From: Reinekea forsetii
Lineage (GTDB): Bacteria; Pseudomonadota; Gammaproteobacteria; Pseudomonadales; Natronospirillaceae
DNA: 64,000 nucleotides
NCBI RefSeq assembly: GCF_018860385.1
Contig: NZ_JAHKPH010000013.1
Span: 62,001-126,000 of the forward strand
Direction of reading: 5' to 3'
Position 1 is the first letter of the stretch. Every line of letters starts with the position of its first letter. The notes below the pieces were generated by a model. The model did not search any database. It saw only the letters and a program-made list of their open reading frames with translations, and was not told where the DNA came from. A program made the position numbers and the translations under genes. Shown here one piece after another: positions 10,153-18,359 of the stretch.

Positions 10153-11343
10153 ATGGCTAACCGACTCACTCTTATATCCATTAATGCGGCTATTACTGTA
10201 CTTTTAACGAGTCAGTCAGGTGCGCTCTTTGCGCAAGACTCCACATTTACAACGACCGTAAAAGCCAGCAGCGAAGGAAACTTGCCGGATGCGGCTTGTG
10301 CTCAGGCGTTTAACCAAACTCGAGAAGAAGCTTATTTACAGTTTGAAGAATCGGTTTTTTTTGAGCAACCAAATTTACAGCTGGAAATGATCGAGCAAAC
10401 GCAAAGCCGCCGTAAACGCGACGCCAATACGACCATTTGCGAAGTCACCTCAGTTTGGCAAAGCCTTGAAGTGGCGCCGGTTCATCAACTTATCGGTACC
10501 GAGCAATTCATCTCTGCACAATACAGCGCACAATGCATCGATGAAGCCCGAGCTCGAACCTGCTGGAACCGCATAGCCGACCAAGCTCGACGCGATCTAA
10601 TGTCTCAACTTGGGCAGTCACATGGCAATTTATCTGATATACGTGCCATCTATGTCGATTTTGAAGGGCGTCAACGTGATCAATATCAAGATGGTCGCTA
10701 TACCACTACAGCAGATGGCAACTTCTATTTTGATATTGTTGCAGCCAATCAAACTTCCGATGTCAATGTAATAAGGAGTCATTCAGCACCGTCCAATTCA
10801 AACGAACCGCCAAAGCCCCCAAAAGAGCCGCTAGACACGCCCAAAAAACCAGATTCTAAATTTGATGTCAGCCTTTCCTATACTTGGGATGGAAACGATG
10901 CCGCCGATTTTGATTCCACCGCCATCAGTAGCGGTCGTTTGGGCATCGGCGTATGGGCCGATAACCGTCTTGGGTTTGTCGCCTTCTCTGGTGAAGACAC
11001 TGTGGGTATAGGCAAGCAGAGTGGCGAAGTGACAAACAGTAGCCTCAGCTACCAAACAACGGGTGTCGGTATGGGTGTGCGTTTATGGAAGCACGGAGAT
11101 TTTGCTTTAGAAAATCATATTTACTATGTAGATGCGCAACCCTATACCGCTACTTTAACGAACCAGTGCAACAACTGTAGCGATAGAACCTTCACTTCTG
11201 AAGATTATCTACAAACGACCGTGAACCTAAAAACCAACTCGAAAGGCATAAATTTAGGTTGGATGCTTACTTGGAAATGGCTGGACAATACCGCGAATGT
11301 CGATAAGCTTTCCGGCGGTTGGTTTGTGGAAGTTCTATTTTAG
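10153..11343 (+). CDS. exported protein of unknown function with a beta-rich C-terminal domain
   Basis: A 396-residue protein I do not recognise. It has a signal peptide (cleavage near residues 27-28, SGALFAQD). An N-terminal domain of about 190 residues has several cysteines (in DAACAQAF, TTICEVTS, SAQCIDEARARTCWN) and looks like the repeated-fold N-termini of flagellar/envelope accessory proteins. A proline-rich linker follows at about 217-237 (EPPKPPKEPLDTPKKP), then a ~160-residue beta-rich C-terminal domain with alternating aromatic strands and a final phenylalanine, suggesting a small outer-membrane barrel or surface domain. A CNNC motif near residue 340 may form a disulfide. A ribosome site (AGGA) precedes the ATG. 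The downstream transporter gene starts 3 bases after the stop, so they are co-transcribed. Function unknown. Confidence 0.8.
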   Translation: MANRLTLISINAAITVLLTSQSGALFAQDSTFTTTVKASSEGNLPDAACAQAFNQTREEAYLQFEESVFFEQPNLQLEMIEQTQSRRKRDANTTICEVTSVWQSLEVAPVHQLIGTEQFISAQYSAQCIDEARARTCWNRIADQARRDLMSQLGQSHGNLSDIRAIYVDFEGRQRDQYQDGRYTTTADGNFYFDIVAANQTSDVNVIRSHSAPSNSNEPPKPPKEPLDTPKKPDSKFDVSLSYTWDGNDAADFDSTAISSGRLGIGVWADNRLGFVAFSGEDTVGIGKQSGEVTNSSLSYQTTGVGMGVRLWKHGDFALENHIYYVDAQPYTATLTNQCNNCSDRTFTSEDYLQTTVNLKTNSKGINLGWMLTWKWLDNTANVDKLSGGWFVEVLF

Positions 11344-11346
11344 ACA

Positions 11347-12234
11347 ATGTTAAAAAAATTACCGTCAGAATCGAAAGCCGTTGCCTTTGGATTAACGGCT
11401 GTTTTGCTCTGGTCTACTGTTGCGTCGGCCTTCAAGATTGCATTAAATTATGTCCCACCCATTATTTTACTGTTTGGTGCCGCGCTGGTTTCTGTGTTTG
11501 TTTTGGCGGCTATTTTGCAATGTCAGGGAAAACTGTCACTGGCGTTTAAGCAATTAGCGCAGCTCAACTTTAATACCTTTTTGCTAGGGCTCATTAATCC
11601 AGTTTTCTACTACTTAATTTTATTTGAAGCCTATGATCGGCTGCCAGCGCAAGTTGCCCAGCCTGTCAATTATACTTGGGCGATCACCCTCTCATTACTC
11701 AGCGTGCCCATTTTAGGGCATAGATTGAATCGGCGGGATTTACTGGGATTGGTGCTCGGCTACGCCGGCGTAGTGATTATTTCTATGGCAGGCAAAAACG
11801 TGACAGGCCATTTAGACCCCTTTGGTTTGGCCTTAGCATTATTGTCTACTTTGCTTTGGGCTGGCTATTGGTTATTGAATACTAAATCGAAAAAAGACCC
11901 TATCATCGCTTTGTTTCACAACTTTTTAATCAGCATACCTATTCTTGGTTTGCTGATTTTGTTGTGGCCGACGATTGAAATACAATGGCATTGGCAAGGG
12001 CTAACCGCCATTGCCTATGTGGGGCTTTTTGAAATGGGTTTAGCGTTTGTCTTTTGGCAGCTGGCGCTAAAACATACCAACAATAGTGCGCGCATTGGTA
12101 CACTGATATTTATCTCTCCTTTTATCAGTTTGTTTTTAATTTCGGCAATTTTAAAGGAGCCGCTTCAACTGCAAAGCTTTTTGGGTTTAGCGTTTATAAT
12201 AACCGGCGTAGTCATAGCGCAACGCCAAACATAG
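11347..12234 (+). CDS. EamA/DMT-family inner-membrane exporter
   Basis: A 295-residue integral membrane protein with ten hydrophobic helices arranged as two EamA repeats (about residues 12-145 and 155-293). The proline-rich helices, and the conserved ending in each half where the strand runs into LGLVLGYAGVVII and FLGLAFIITGVVIAQ, are typical of drug/metabolite transporters. Such proteins export amino acids, nucleotides or small metabolites, or import sugars; substrate cannot be assigned. The start lies three bases after the stop of the exported protein gene, so translation is probably coupled. Its stop codon abuts the stop of the convergent rraA gene with no spacer at all (TAG at 12232-12234, then TTA at 12235-12237). 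Confidence 0.92.
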   Translation: MLKKLPSESKAVAFGLTAVLLWSTVASAFKIALNYVPPIILLFGAALVSVFVLAAILQCQGKLSLAFKQLAQLNFNTFLLGLINPVFYYLILFEAYDRLPAQVAQPVNYTWAITLSLLSVPILGHRLNRRDLLGLVLGYAGVVIISMAGKNVTGHLDPFGLALALLSTLLWAGYWLLNTKSKKDPIIALFHNFLISIPILGLLILLWPTIEIQWHWQGLTAIAYVGLFEMGLAFVFWQLALKHTNNSARIGTLIFISPFISLFLISAILKEPLQLQSFLGLAFIITGVVIAQRQT

Positions 12235-12717
12235 TTAGGCGTTTAATAAATTCTTATTTGCCAAGACCACGCCTGTTTCATCGGCATACACCCACATTGA
12301 GCTGTTAATTTTAACGCCAGCTATGTCAATGTCTGTGTTTATTTCGCCTGCCCCTTTACGGGTTGATTTAACGGGGAAAGAGGCTATTGCAAACACGCCA
12401 AAATCCATCGTTTTTAACTCATGCACATCGCGGCAGCAACCATTAATAATAATGCCCTGCCAGCCATTCTTAACGGCATTTTCGGCAATCAAATCACCTA
12501 TGAGTGCGGCTCGAGTCGACCCACCGCAATCAACAACCATTACGCAGCCTTGACCGTCGGTAGCCGCTAACTCTTTTACTCGGGAGTTATCTTCAAAGCA
12601 CTTCACGGTAACCACCTTGCCGCAAAATGCCTTTTTACCACCGAAAGATTGAAACATCGGTGGTAACACAAATACATCGTTTGGGTTTTCATCACATAAA
12701 TCAGGGGTACACCACAT
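12235..12717 (-). CDS. rraA: RraA-like protein / putative 4-hydroxy-4-methyl-2-oxoglutarate aldolase
   Basis: A 160-residue protein of the RraA/HMG-aldolase fold. RraA binds RNase E and restrains mRNA decay in E. coli, while related proteins are class II pyruvate aldolases. Here the aldolase signature is kept: a GCCRD segment supplies the Arg-Asp pair, downstream of the glycine-rich VVDCGGSTRAALIGDLIA. It therefore could be an enzyme rather than, or as well as, a regulator. I choose the ATG at 12717 because an AGAGGA ribosome site sits about 8 bases upstream and MWCTPDLCDE aligns with the RraA start. An in-frame ATG at 12750 would add 11 residues of no clear homology. Convergent and abutting with the exporter gene. 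Confidence 0.88.
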   Translation of the reverse strand: MWCTPDLCDENPNDVFVLPPMFQSFGGKKAFCGKVVTVKCFEDNSRVKELAATDGQGCVMVVDCGGSTRAALIGDLIAENAVKNGWQGIIINGCCRDVHELKTMDFGVFAIASFPVKSTRKGAGEINTDIDIAGVKINSSMWVYADETGVVLANKNLLNA

Positions 12718-12785
12718 GTCGCATTCCTCTTTGTTTGAATGCTCTAACATGCCACAGTTTTAGATCTTTTTCCTATCACGTGCGA

Positions 12786-12813
12786 CTATAGTGAGCATTG
12801 CGCTGCACTATAG
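12786..12813. repeat. inverted repeat upstream of rraA
   Basis: CTATAGTG and CACTATAG form perfect 8-bp arms 12 bases apart, with a further AGC/GCT pairing inside. It lies between the stop of the DUF1761 gene and the start of rraA, both leftward. No T-run follows on that strand, so an operator or processing site is as likely as a terminator. Confidence 0.45.
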
Positions 12814-12826
12814 CCTGTAACTGCTC

Positions 12827-13249
12827 TTACATCAGGTAGGCACAAACGCCCACTATTAGGAACAACACTACCTCAAAGCCCGTGTTGATGATGAAAACGG
12901 ATTTACTAATTTCACCCCACAAAACACCTTTAATGGTATTAGCAAAGGTAAAAGCGACATATAAAAGCAGTGTCCAGAAAATAGCGATTGTAAGAGATGC
13001 AATTGGCAAGTGGTTAAATAATAAGTCGATGGCGTACCCAAATATGATGGCAAATACTAAAGATGCGCCATAAGCAGGGCCTGCACTCTTTTGCATCTCC
13101 GCCATTAACTCTTTGTCGTTAGGGTCAATCCCCATTCCTTTCATCCAAGCCTTCCCAAATAAAGGACCGTACCACATTGCCCCGCCTGCCATTTGAATAA
13201 CGGCGGCAATAACAATTACCCAGATACTGACATTTGCTAACTCGATCAT
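12827..13249 (-). CDS. DUF1761 family membrane protein
   Basis: A 140-residue inner-membrane protein with four predicted helices (about residues 7-27, 57-77, 82-102 and 117-138). The N-terminal signature GGAMWYGPLFGKAWMKGMG, with its Trp-Tyr-Gly-Pro core, is that of DUF1761, a family with no established role. The loop after helix 1 is acidic and helical (DPNDKELMAEMQKSAG). The gene is leftward, upstream of rraA across the inverted repeat at 12786, and diverges from the acetyltransferase gene at 13321 across 71 bp that should contain both promoters. Family call from the motif is good; nothing in the context explains a function. Confidence 0.88.
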   Translation of the reverse strand: MIELANVSIWVIVIAAVIQMAGGAMWYGPLFGKAWMKGMGIDPNDKELMAEMQKSAGPAYGASLVFAIIFGYAIDLLFNHLPIASLTIAIFWTLLLYVAFTFANTIKGVLWGEISKSVFIINTGFEVVLFLIVGVCAYLM

Positions 13250-13320
13250 ATTCTTTACTCCACTTTATTGTTTTAGACAGTGTAGACTAACGGATTTACT
13301 TTATAGGTTAGGTTACTGAA

Positions 13321-13866
13321 ATGTCTACTGTTTTAACGACGCCACGCTTACAGTTAGAATCATTTGATCGTGTCGATGAAGCAATGATCATTCAATACTA
13401 CCTAAACGAAACCGAGCATTTACGTAACAGTGGCGGTCCTGCTAGAACCTCGCCCGCGCAAATTTCAGATATGTTGGCGTCTTGGCGACACAACGCGTTA
13501 CAAGGTTCAGAACTGCGCTTAATGCTCATTCAGCAACACAAGGTCATTGGTACCATTGGCGTTTCAAATATTGTCCGTGGCGCATTTCAAGCCGCTTATA
13601 TTGGTTACAACTTAGCCGAGAACTTACAACGCCAAGGATTCATGACCGAAGCACTGAAAGCCACTATCGATTACGCTTTTAACCATTTACACTTGCATCG
13701 TTTAATGGCGAATTATCAGCCTCACAACTTGGCCAGTGCGCGCGTTTTAGAAAAGCTTGGTTTTGAAAAAGAAGGCATCGCAAAAAATTATTTAATGGTT
13801 GATGGTGTATGGTGCGACCACGTCTTAACATCACTGACTAACAACCACTGGACTCCGTTAAAATAG
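13321..13866 (+). CDS. RimJ-like GNAT N-acetyltransferase
   Basis: A 181-residue GNAT-fold acetyltransferase. The C-terminal two thirds follows E. coli RimJ closely: IVRGAFQAAYIGYNLAENLQ, then the acetyl-CoA-binding turn in QRQGFMTEAL, the HRLMANYQPHNLASARVLEKLGFEKEG block, and the tail NYLMVDGVWCDHVLT. RimJ acetylates the N-terminus of ribosomal protein S5; RimL and related enzymes act on other substrates, so the precise target is inferred. Length (181 against about 194 in E. coli) is normal. The start ATG is preceded by GGTTAGGTTACTGAA, a weak ribosome site. The next gene begins 13 bases after the stop, so they form a short operon. Confidence 0.88.
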   Translation: MSTVLTTPRLQLESFDRVDEAMIIQYYLNETEHLRNSGGPARTSPAQISDMLASWRHNALQGSELRLMLIQQHKVIGTIGVSNIVRGAFQAAYIGYNLAENLQRQGFMTEALKATIDYAFNHLHLHRLMANYQPHNLASARVLEKLGFEKEGIAKNYLMVDGVWCDHVLTSLTNNHWTPLK

Positions 13867-13879
13867 AAAAGGAAACCCT

Positions 13880-14647
13880 ATGAACTTAGCGCCTCTGCCG
13901 GCACTTATCGGACATCGCGGGCTGCCCTCGTTAGCGCCAGAAAACACCGCAGCAAGTATTCGAAGCGCGGTCGACAATGGCATCGAGTGGATAGAACTAG
14001 ACGTGACAATGGCGGGTGATGAATCGCTGGTCATGATGCATGACCCCGATTGCCGCCTGTTCAAACAACCCGACATTAAGCTGGCCAAATTAAACAAAGA
14101 CGCCCTAAAAAAAATAGATGCTGGCCGCTGGTTCAGTGATGAATTCGCGGGTGAGCCCTTACTATTTTGCGAAGACATGCTCGCTTTAGTACACAAAACC
14201 GGCGTAGGCTTAAATTTAGAAATTAAGATCAACCCAGATCTAGACACTCAGCGCCAAGTCGATTTGATATGGGCAGAACTGCAGCGCTATACAGAGATGT
14301 TCGATCGGATATTAATCAGCAGCTTTTCGATTCCTGCGCTTTCGCACCTGCGCTCATTATCCGATGCTATTAAAATAGGCGTATTATTTGAAAAGGTGCC
14401 TAGCAACGCCCTTGAAATTACGTCAACTTTAAAGGCTGCGTCATTGCATTGCGATCAAAGTCATCTCAGCCAAGAGCTGGCGTTAACACTCTCTGAAGCA
14501 ATGCCTTTGTATTGCTATACCGTGAATGACACAGTGACGCTGAATAAACTGTTGTCTTGGGGCGTTTCGGGCGTGTTTTGTGATCGAGCTCATGCCGATG
14601 ACTTGAAAGCGATTGTTAAAGAACATCAATTGACACAGAAAGCCTAA
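13880..14647 (+). CDS. glycerophosphodiester phosphodiesterase
   Basis: A 255-residue cytoplasmic GDPD-family TIM barrel, without a signal peptide, resembling UgpQ. The catalytic residues are present in the classical order: GHRG with the His-Arg pair near residue 11, APENT, the metal-binding ELD pair (IEWIELDV), and HD in MMHDPDCRL. Later substrate-side elements are NLEIKINPD and the C-terminal VNDTVTLNKLLSWGVSGVFCD. The enzyme hydrolyses deacylated phospholipid headgroups to glycerol-3-phosphate and an alcohol. It follows the acetyltransferase at 13 bp with a good AAGGAAA ribosome site. No glycerophosphodiester transporter lies beside it. Confidence 0.93.
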   Translation: MNLAPLPALIGHRGLPSLAPENTAASIRSAVDNGIEWIELDVTMAGDESLVMMHDPDCRLFKQPDIKLAKLNKDALKKIDAGRWFSDEFAGEPLLFCEDMLALVHKTGVGLNLEIKINPDLDTQRQVDLIWAELQRYTEMFDRILISSFSIPALSHLRSLSDAIKIGVLFEKVPSNALEITSTLKAASLHCDQSHLSQELALTLSEAMPLYCYTVNDTVTLNKLLSWGVSGVFCDRAHADDLKAIVKEHQLTQKA

Positions 14648-14757
14648 TATCAGGCAATCACTGCGCCTTTATACAATCGCGTCGTAGGCGTTAAATTGGC
14701 TTGGCTGAACGAGTTAGGCTGTTATTATTTCGCTATTCACCTGAAAAGTTGTATTTG

Positions 14758-15930
14758 ATGTCTTTTATTTTGATTCGCAATGCCAACCTATATGCACCTA
14801 AGCCATTAGGAGTGCAAGATATCCTCATCTGTCATGGTCGCATAAGTGCTATTGCCGAAACCATTGAGCTCGACACCAACTTACCCGTAGAAACTATAGA
14901 TGCACAGGGTCAACTGGTTTGCCCGGGATTTGTAGACAGCCTCACTCATATCACGGGTGGTGGTGGCGAAGGAGGTTTTGCAACGCGTACTCCTGAAATG
15001 AATTTATCGCACGCCATCAAAGGTGGTGTGACGACAGTGACCGGAGCATTAGGTACTGATGCTATTTTTCGCAGTCATGAAGAACTGGTCGCTAAAGTAA
15101 AAAGTCTAAAGGAGGAAGGTTTAAGCGCCTACTTTTATACGGGCAATTATCATTTCCCTGTTAAAACCCTTACAGGGTCTGTTCAGAAAGACATTATGCT
15201 TATTGATGAATGCATTGGCATTGGTGAAATTGCCATCGCTGATCATCGTGGAAGCCAAATTACTTGGCGTGAGCTGGCCAGTGTCGCTGCGCAAGCACGG
15301 GTTGGCGGCATGTGTTCTAACAAAGCAGGCATCGTGTTAGTACATGTCGGCCCTGGAGAAGATCATCTAGCCCGACTGTTTGAGGTAGCCGAGCACACGG
15401 ATATCCCTATTAAACAGTTCTATCCTACTCATATAAATCGCAGTGCCGCCTTATTAGATCAAGGTATTCGGTTTAATAAAGCTGGCGGCTTTATTGATTT
15501 TACCGCCAGTTCAACGCCTGAGATTCTCGCCAGCGGCGAAGTTAAGTGTGCCCATGCTTTAAAGCAAGCGCTGCAATCCGGCGCGGATGAAAACCGAATC
15601 ACGTTCAGTACCGACGGCCATGCCAGCTTACCAGAGTTTAACAGTCAAGGTGAGCTCGTCAGTTTAAAAGTAGGCGCCATGACGGCTTTGCATGATGAAT
15701 TGAAAGATGCCGTGCTCATTGAAAACATTAGACTGGAGACCGCCCTTAAAACGGTCACCCTAAATCCGGCAAAAGTGCTAAAGTTACCCCATAAGGGGCA
15801 GTTAAGGCTTGGTGCAGACGCAGATATACTCTTGCTCGATGCTCACTCGTTTGAAATAAACTCAGTTATGGCCATGGGTCAATGGCTAATGAAAAATCAA
15901 ACCATTGTCCGTAAGGGCACATTCGAATAA
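14758..15930 (+). CDS. isoaspartyl dipeptidase-like amidohydrolase with altered metal site
   Basis: A 390-residue amidohydrolase matching IadA (beta-aspartyl dipeptidase) in length and order. Residues I recall as substrate-binding or catalytic in E. coli IadA are kept: Glu71 in GGGGEGG, Tyr131 in GNYHFP, Arg164 in ADHRGS, Arg228 in THINRS, Ser290 near the end of STDGHAS. Metal ligands His196, His225 and Asp286 are also kept. Two metal-site residues differ: the HxH pair is LTH (Leu62, His64), and the bridging carboxylated lysine position is Glu157 (IGIGEIAIADHR). Glu in place of Lys occurs in some amidohydrolase subtypes; losing one HxH histidine is less usual. The ATG at 14758 gives the family length; an upstream TTG at 14701 would add 19 residues. 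It sits just before the arginine regulator, so a role in releasing amino acids is suggested but unproven. Confidence 0.82.
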   Translation: MSFILIRNANLYAPKPLGVQDILICHGRISAIAETIELDTNLPVETIDAQGQLVCPGFVDSLTHITGGGGEGGFATRTPEMNLSHAIKGGVTTVTGALGTDAIFRSHEELVAKVKSLKEEGLSAYFYTGNYHFPVKTLTGSVQKDIMLIDECIGIGEIAIADHRGSQITWRELASVAAQARVGGMCSNKAGIVLVHVGPGEDHLARLFEVAEHTDIPIKQFYPTHINRSAALLDQGIRFNKAGGFIDFTASSTPEILASGEVKCAHALKQALQSGADENRITFSTDGHASLPEFNSQGELVSLKVGAMTALHDELKDAVLIENIRLETALKTVTLNPAKVLKLPHKGQLRLGADADILLLDAHSFEINSVMAMGQWLMKNQTIVRKGTFE

Positions 15931-15946
15931 TCAAGGAGCTGGTGCT

Positions 15947-16906
15947 TTGTCTCAATCCATAGGTTTTATTTTATTACCTGGCTATTCCTCAATGACCTAT
16001 GTCTCTGCCATGGAGCCCTTGTTGATGTGCAATGAGCTGATGGGCGAAACAGCGTTTGAGACATTCACCGTGGCGCTACACGACAATAAAACTGTGTCGA
16101 GCCTTGGTAACCGAGTTGATACACTGTATTCACTCGCCGACGCTCCCAATGCCGATTTATGGATCGTGTGTGGCACCTCGCCAGCTCGCCACCCTGCTAC
16201 TCCTGGCTTAGAATCTTTTATAATCGATAAGGCCGCCAACAGCGCTATTGGAGGGTTGGCTTCGGGCAGTTATTCGTTAGCAAAAGCAGGGCTACTGAAC
16301 GGATTTCGTGGCGTCGTTCATTGGATATCTTATGAGCAATTATTGAAAGAACATAAATCGATCATGCTCGCTAATGAACAGTATTGCATTGATCGCGACC
16401 GCCTAACCTGTCGAGGCGGTAGTTCAAGTTTAGATTTAATGCTGATGTGGATAGCAAAAACAGTCAGCGCCGAAACAGCCGAGGCCATTTCTAAACATTT
16501 TGTGAATGAACGCCTAGGCTTGCCAACCGACAGCATTCCTCAAATTCTGAGTGAACGCACGCGTACAGAACAACCAAAACTGGGCGAAGCGCTCGAATTG
16601 ATGGAAAACAACATCGAAGAACCCCTGACCACCGATGACATTGCCTACCACGTTAAGATCAGTCGCCGGCAGCTTGAGCGACTCTTCAAAAAGCACTTAA
16701 ATGCCGTACCTAGTCGCTATTATCTACAAATTCGTTTAGAACGTGCACGAAAACGCCTATTTAGCTGTGCAGAAAGTATTGCCGACATAGGTCTAAGCTG
16801 TGGTTTTTCCTCTGGCGCACACTTCTCAACCGCTTATCGTAATCAATATGGGTTGACGCCGTCAGAAGATCGTAGCCTGAACCAAAAGATGCAAATTGAA
16901 AAATAG
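15947..16906 (+). CDS. argR: ArgR-like AraC-family regulator with DJ-1/PfpI-type N-terminal domain
   Basis: About 319 residues. The first ~190 form a class I glutamine-amidotransferase-like (DJ-1/PfpI) domain (QSIGFILLPGYSSMTYVSAMEPL), and the C-terminal ~100 a double helix-turn-helix AraC domain (ISRRQLERLFKKHL, then CGFSSGAHFSTAYRNQYGLTPSE). This is the architecture of Pseudomonas ArgR, the arginine-responsive activator of the succinyltransferase (AST/aru) pathway, and the AST operon starts 150 bp downstream on the same strand. I choose a TTG start at 15947: AAGGAG ends 8 bases before it, and the domain begins right after. A longer in-frame reading from 15905 would overlap the amidohydrolase gene and add 14 unrelated residues. 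The symbol refers to the AraC-type ArgR, not the E. coli repressor. Confidence 0.85.
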   Translation: MSQSIGFILLPGYSSMTYVSAMEPLLMCNELMGETAFETFTVALHDNKTVSSLGNRVDTLYSLADAPNADLWIVCGTSPARHPATPGLESFIIDKAANSAIGGLASGSYSLAKAGLLNGFRGVVHWISYEQLLKEHKSIMLANEQYCIDRDRLTCRGGSSSLDLMLMWIAKTVSAETAEAISKHFVNERLGLPTDSIPQILSERTRTEQPKLGEALELMENNIEEPLTTDDIAYHVKISRRQLERLFKKHLNAVPSRYYLQIRLERARKRLFSCAESIADIGLSCGFSSGAHFSTAYRNQYGLTPSEDRSLNQKMQIEK

Positions 16907-16958
16907 CGACCAATCTTTGCACATTCGCGCACATTTGCGGCATTAGCCTATAAGGTTC

Positions 16959-16974
16959 TGTCGCCATACCGTAA
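16959..16974 (+). promoter_or_regulatory. candidate ArgR (AraC-type) half-site upstream of astC
   Basis: TGTCGC, eight bases, then AA exactly fits the TGTCGC-N8-AA half-site described for Pseudomonas ArgR. It lies about 85 bp before the astC ATG. A second, upstream direct-repeat half (TGCGGC at 16936) is only a partial match, so the full operator is uncertain. Confidence 0.5.
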
Positions 16975-17002
16975 TGCTAAATCAGCACTTTTTCTTAGAA
17001 TA

Positions 17003-17030
17003 GAGGCATCAGCATTTAAAAGAATGCCTC
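17003..17030 (+). promoter_or_regulatory. hairpin in the leader of the arginine succinyltransferase operon
   Basis: GAGGCAT and ATGCCTC form a perfect 7-bp stem with a 14-base loop, 27 bp before the astC start codon. It is probably in the 5' untranslated leader. It lacks a T-run, so a role in mRNA stability or translation is more likely than termination. Confidence 0.4.
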
Positions 17031-17057
17031 AAAAACACAACAGCAAGAGAACCGATC

Positions 17058-18266
17058 ATGACTAAAGTAACTCGCGCGCAATTTGATGACGTAATGGTAC
17101 CTAACTACGTACCCGGTAAAGTAATTCCAGTAAAAGGCGAAGGCTCTCGCATTTGGGACCAAGAAGGTCGTGAATTTGTTGACTTTGCTGGCGGTATCGC
17201 AGTGAGTGCTCTCGGACATGCACACCCAGCCCTTGTAGAAGCATTAACAACTCAAGGACAAAAGCTTTGGCACCTATCGAATGTAATGACGAACGAGCCC
17301 GCTATTGAACTGGCTCAAAAAATTACCGATAACACCTTTGCCGACAAAGTATTTTTCTGCAACTCTGGCGCAGAAGCCAATGAAGCGGCGCTAAAGCTGG
17401 GCCGTCGCCATGCGTTCTTAAAGTCAGGTCCTGAAAAGCACGAAATTATCTCTACGCTTAATTCTTTCCATGGGCGTACCTTGTTTACCGTGTCTGCTGG
17501 CGGCCAAGCAAAATACAAAGAAGGTTTCGAGCCGACTCCAGGTGGTATCAGTCACGTTCCTTACAATGACTTAGCCGCCATGAAGGCTCAAATTTCAGAT
17601 AAGACGGCCGCGGTTATTGTAGAGCCTATCCAAGGTGAAGGTGGCATTACACCAGCCACCCAAGAATACCTCGAAGGATTAAGAGCCTTGTGTGATGAAC
17701 ACGACGCTTTGTTGATCTTTGATGAAGTTCAAACAGGTGTTGGCCGTACCGGGCACTTGTACGCTTACCAGGCCTATGGCGTAGAGCCAGATGTACTGAC
17801 TACGGCTAAAGCCCTAGGGGGCGGCTTCCCAATTGGCGCAATGATTTGTACCGATAAAGTGGCCGGCAGCTTAGCTTTTGGTACTCACGGTTCCACCTAC
17901 GGTGGCAACCCTTTAGCTTGTTCAGTGTCTTTAGCGGTATTAGATGTTGTTTTAGCCGATGGTGTACTAGACCAAGTGACAGCCAAAGCTGAAAAAATTA
18001 AAAGTGCTTTAGCGGGCATTAATGAAAAGCACGGTGTCTTCAAAGATATTCGTGGCATGGGTTTACTGATCGGTGCCGAACTGAACGACGATCTAGCAGG
18101 TAAAGCGAAAGATTTCGTCAACGCAGCGCTTGAAGAAGGCTTAATGATGTTGGTGGCAGGTCCTAACGTGATTCGATTCACGCCAAGCTTGATCATTCCA
18201 GATGCGGATATCGAGGAAGGCTTAGCGCGCTTCGAAAAAGCTGTTGAGAAAATTGTTAACCAATAA
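17058..18266 (+). CDS. astC: succinylornithine/acetylornithine transaminase AstC (AruC)
   Basis: A 402-residue class III PLP aminotransferase. The core is seen in [35 protein letters not shown], the PLP-contact Asp in [15 protein letters not shown], and the Schiff-base lysine in [15 protein letters not shown]. In the AST pathway it converts succinylornithine and 2-oxoglutarate to succinylglutamate semialdehyde and glutamate; the same enzyme often also serves as acetylornithine aminotransferase (ArgD). Its place as first gene of a run with aruF, aruG, astD and astB supports the catabolic name. A candidate ArgR site and a leader hairpin lie upstream. A 93-bp gap separates it from aruF, so partial internal regulation is possible. 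Confidence 0.95.
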   Translation: MTKVTRAQFDDVMVPNYVPGKVIPVKGEGSRIWDQEGREFVDFAGGIAVSALGHAHPALVEALTTQGQKLWHLSNVMTNEPAIELAQKITDNTFADKVFFCNSGAEANEAALKLGRRHAFLKSGPEKHEIISTLNSFHGRTLFTVSAGGQAKYKEGFEPTPGGISHVPYNDLAAMKAQISDKTAAVIVEPIQGEGGITPATQEYLEGLRALCDEHDALLIFDEVQTGVGRTGHLYAYQAYGVEPDVLTTAKALGGGFPIGAMICTDKVAGSLAFGTHGSTYGGNPLACSVSLAVLDVVLADGVLDQVTAKAEKIKSALAGINEKHGVFKDIRGMGLLIGAELNDDLAGKAKDFVNAALEEGLMMLVAGPNVIRFTPSLIIPDADIEEGLARFEKAVEKIVNQ

Positions 18267-18359
18267 ACCGAAAAGCTAGCTTATAAAAGGGGTCGCGAAT
18301 GAGTGTCACACTGATTCAGCGGCCTTTGTTTTCACTAGCGACCATTGAGAGGACAGGTT

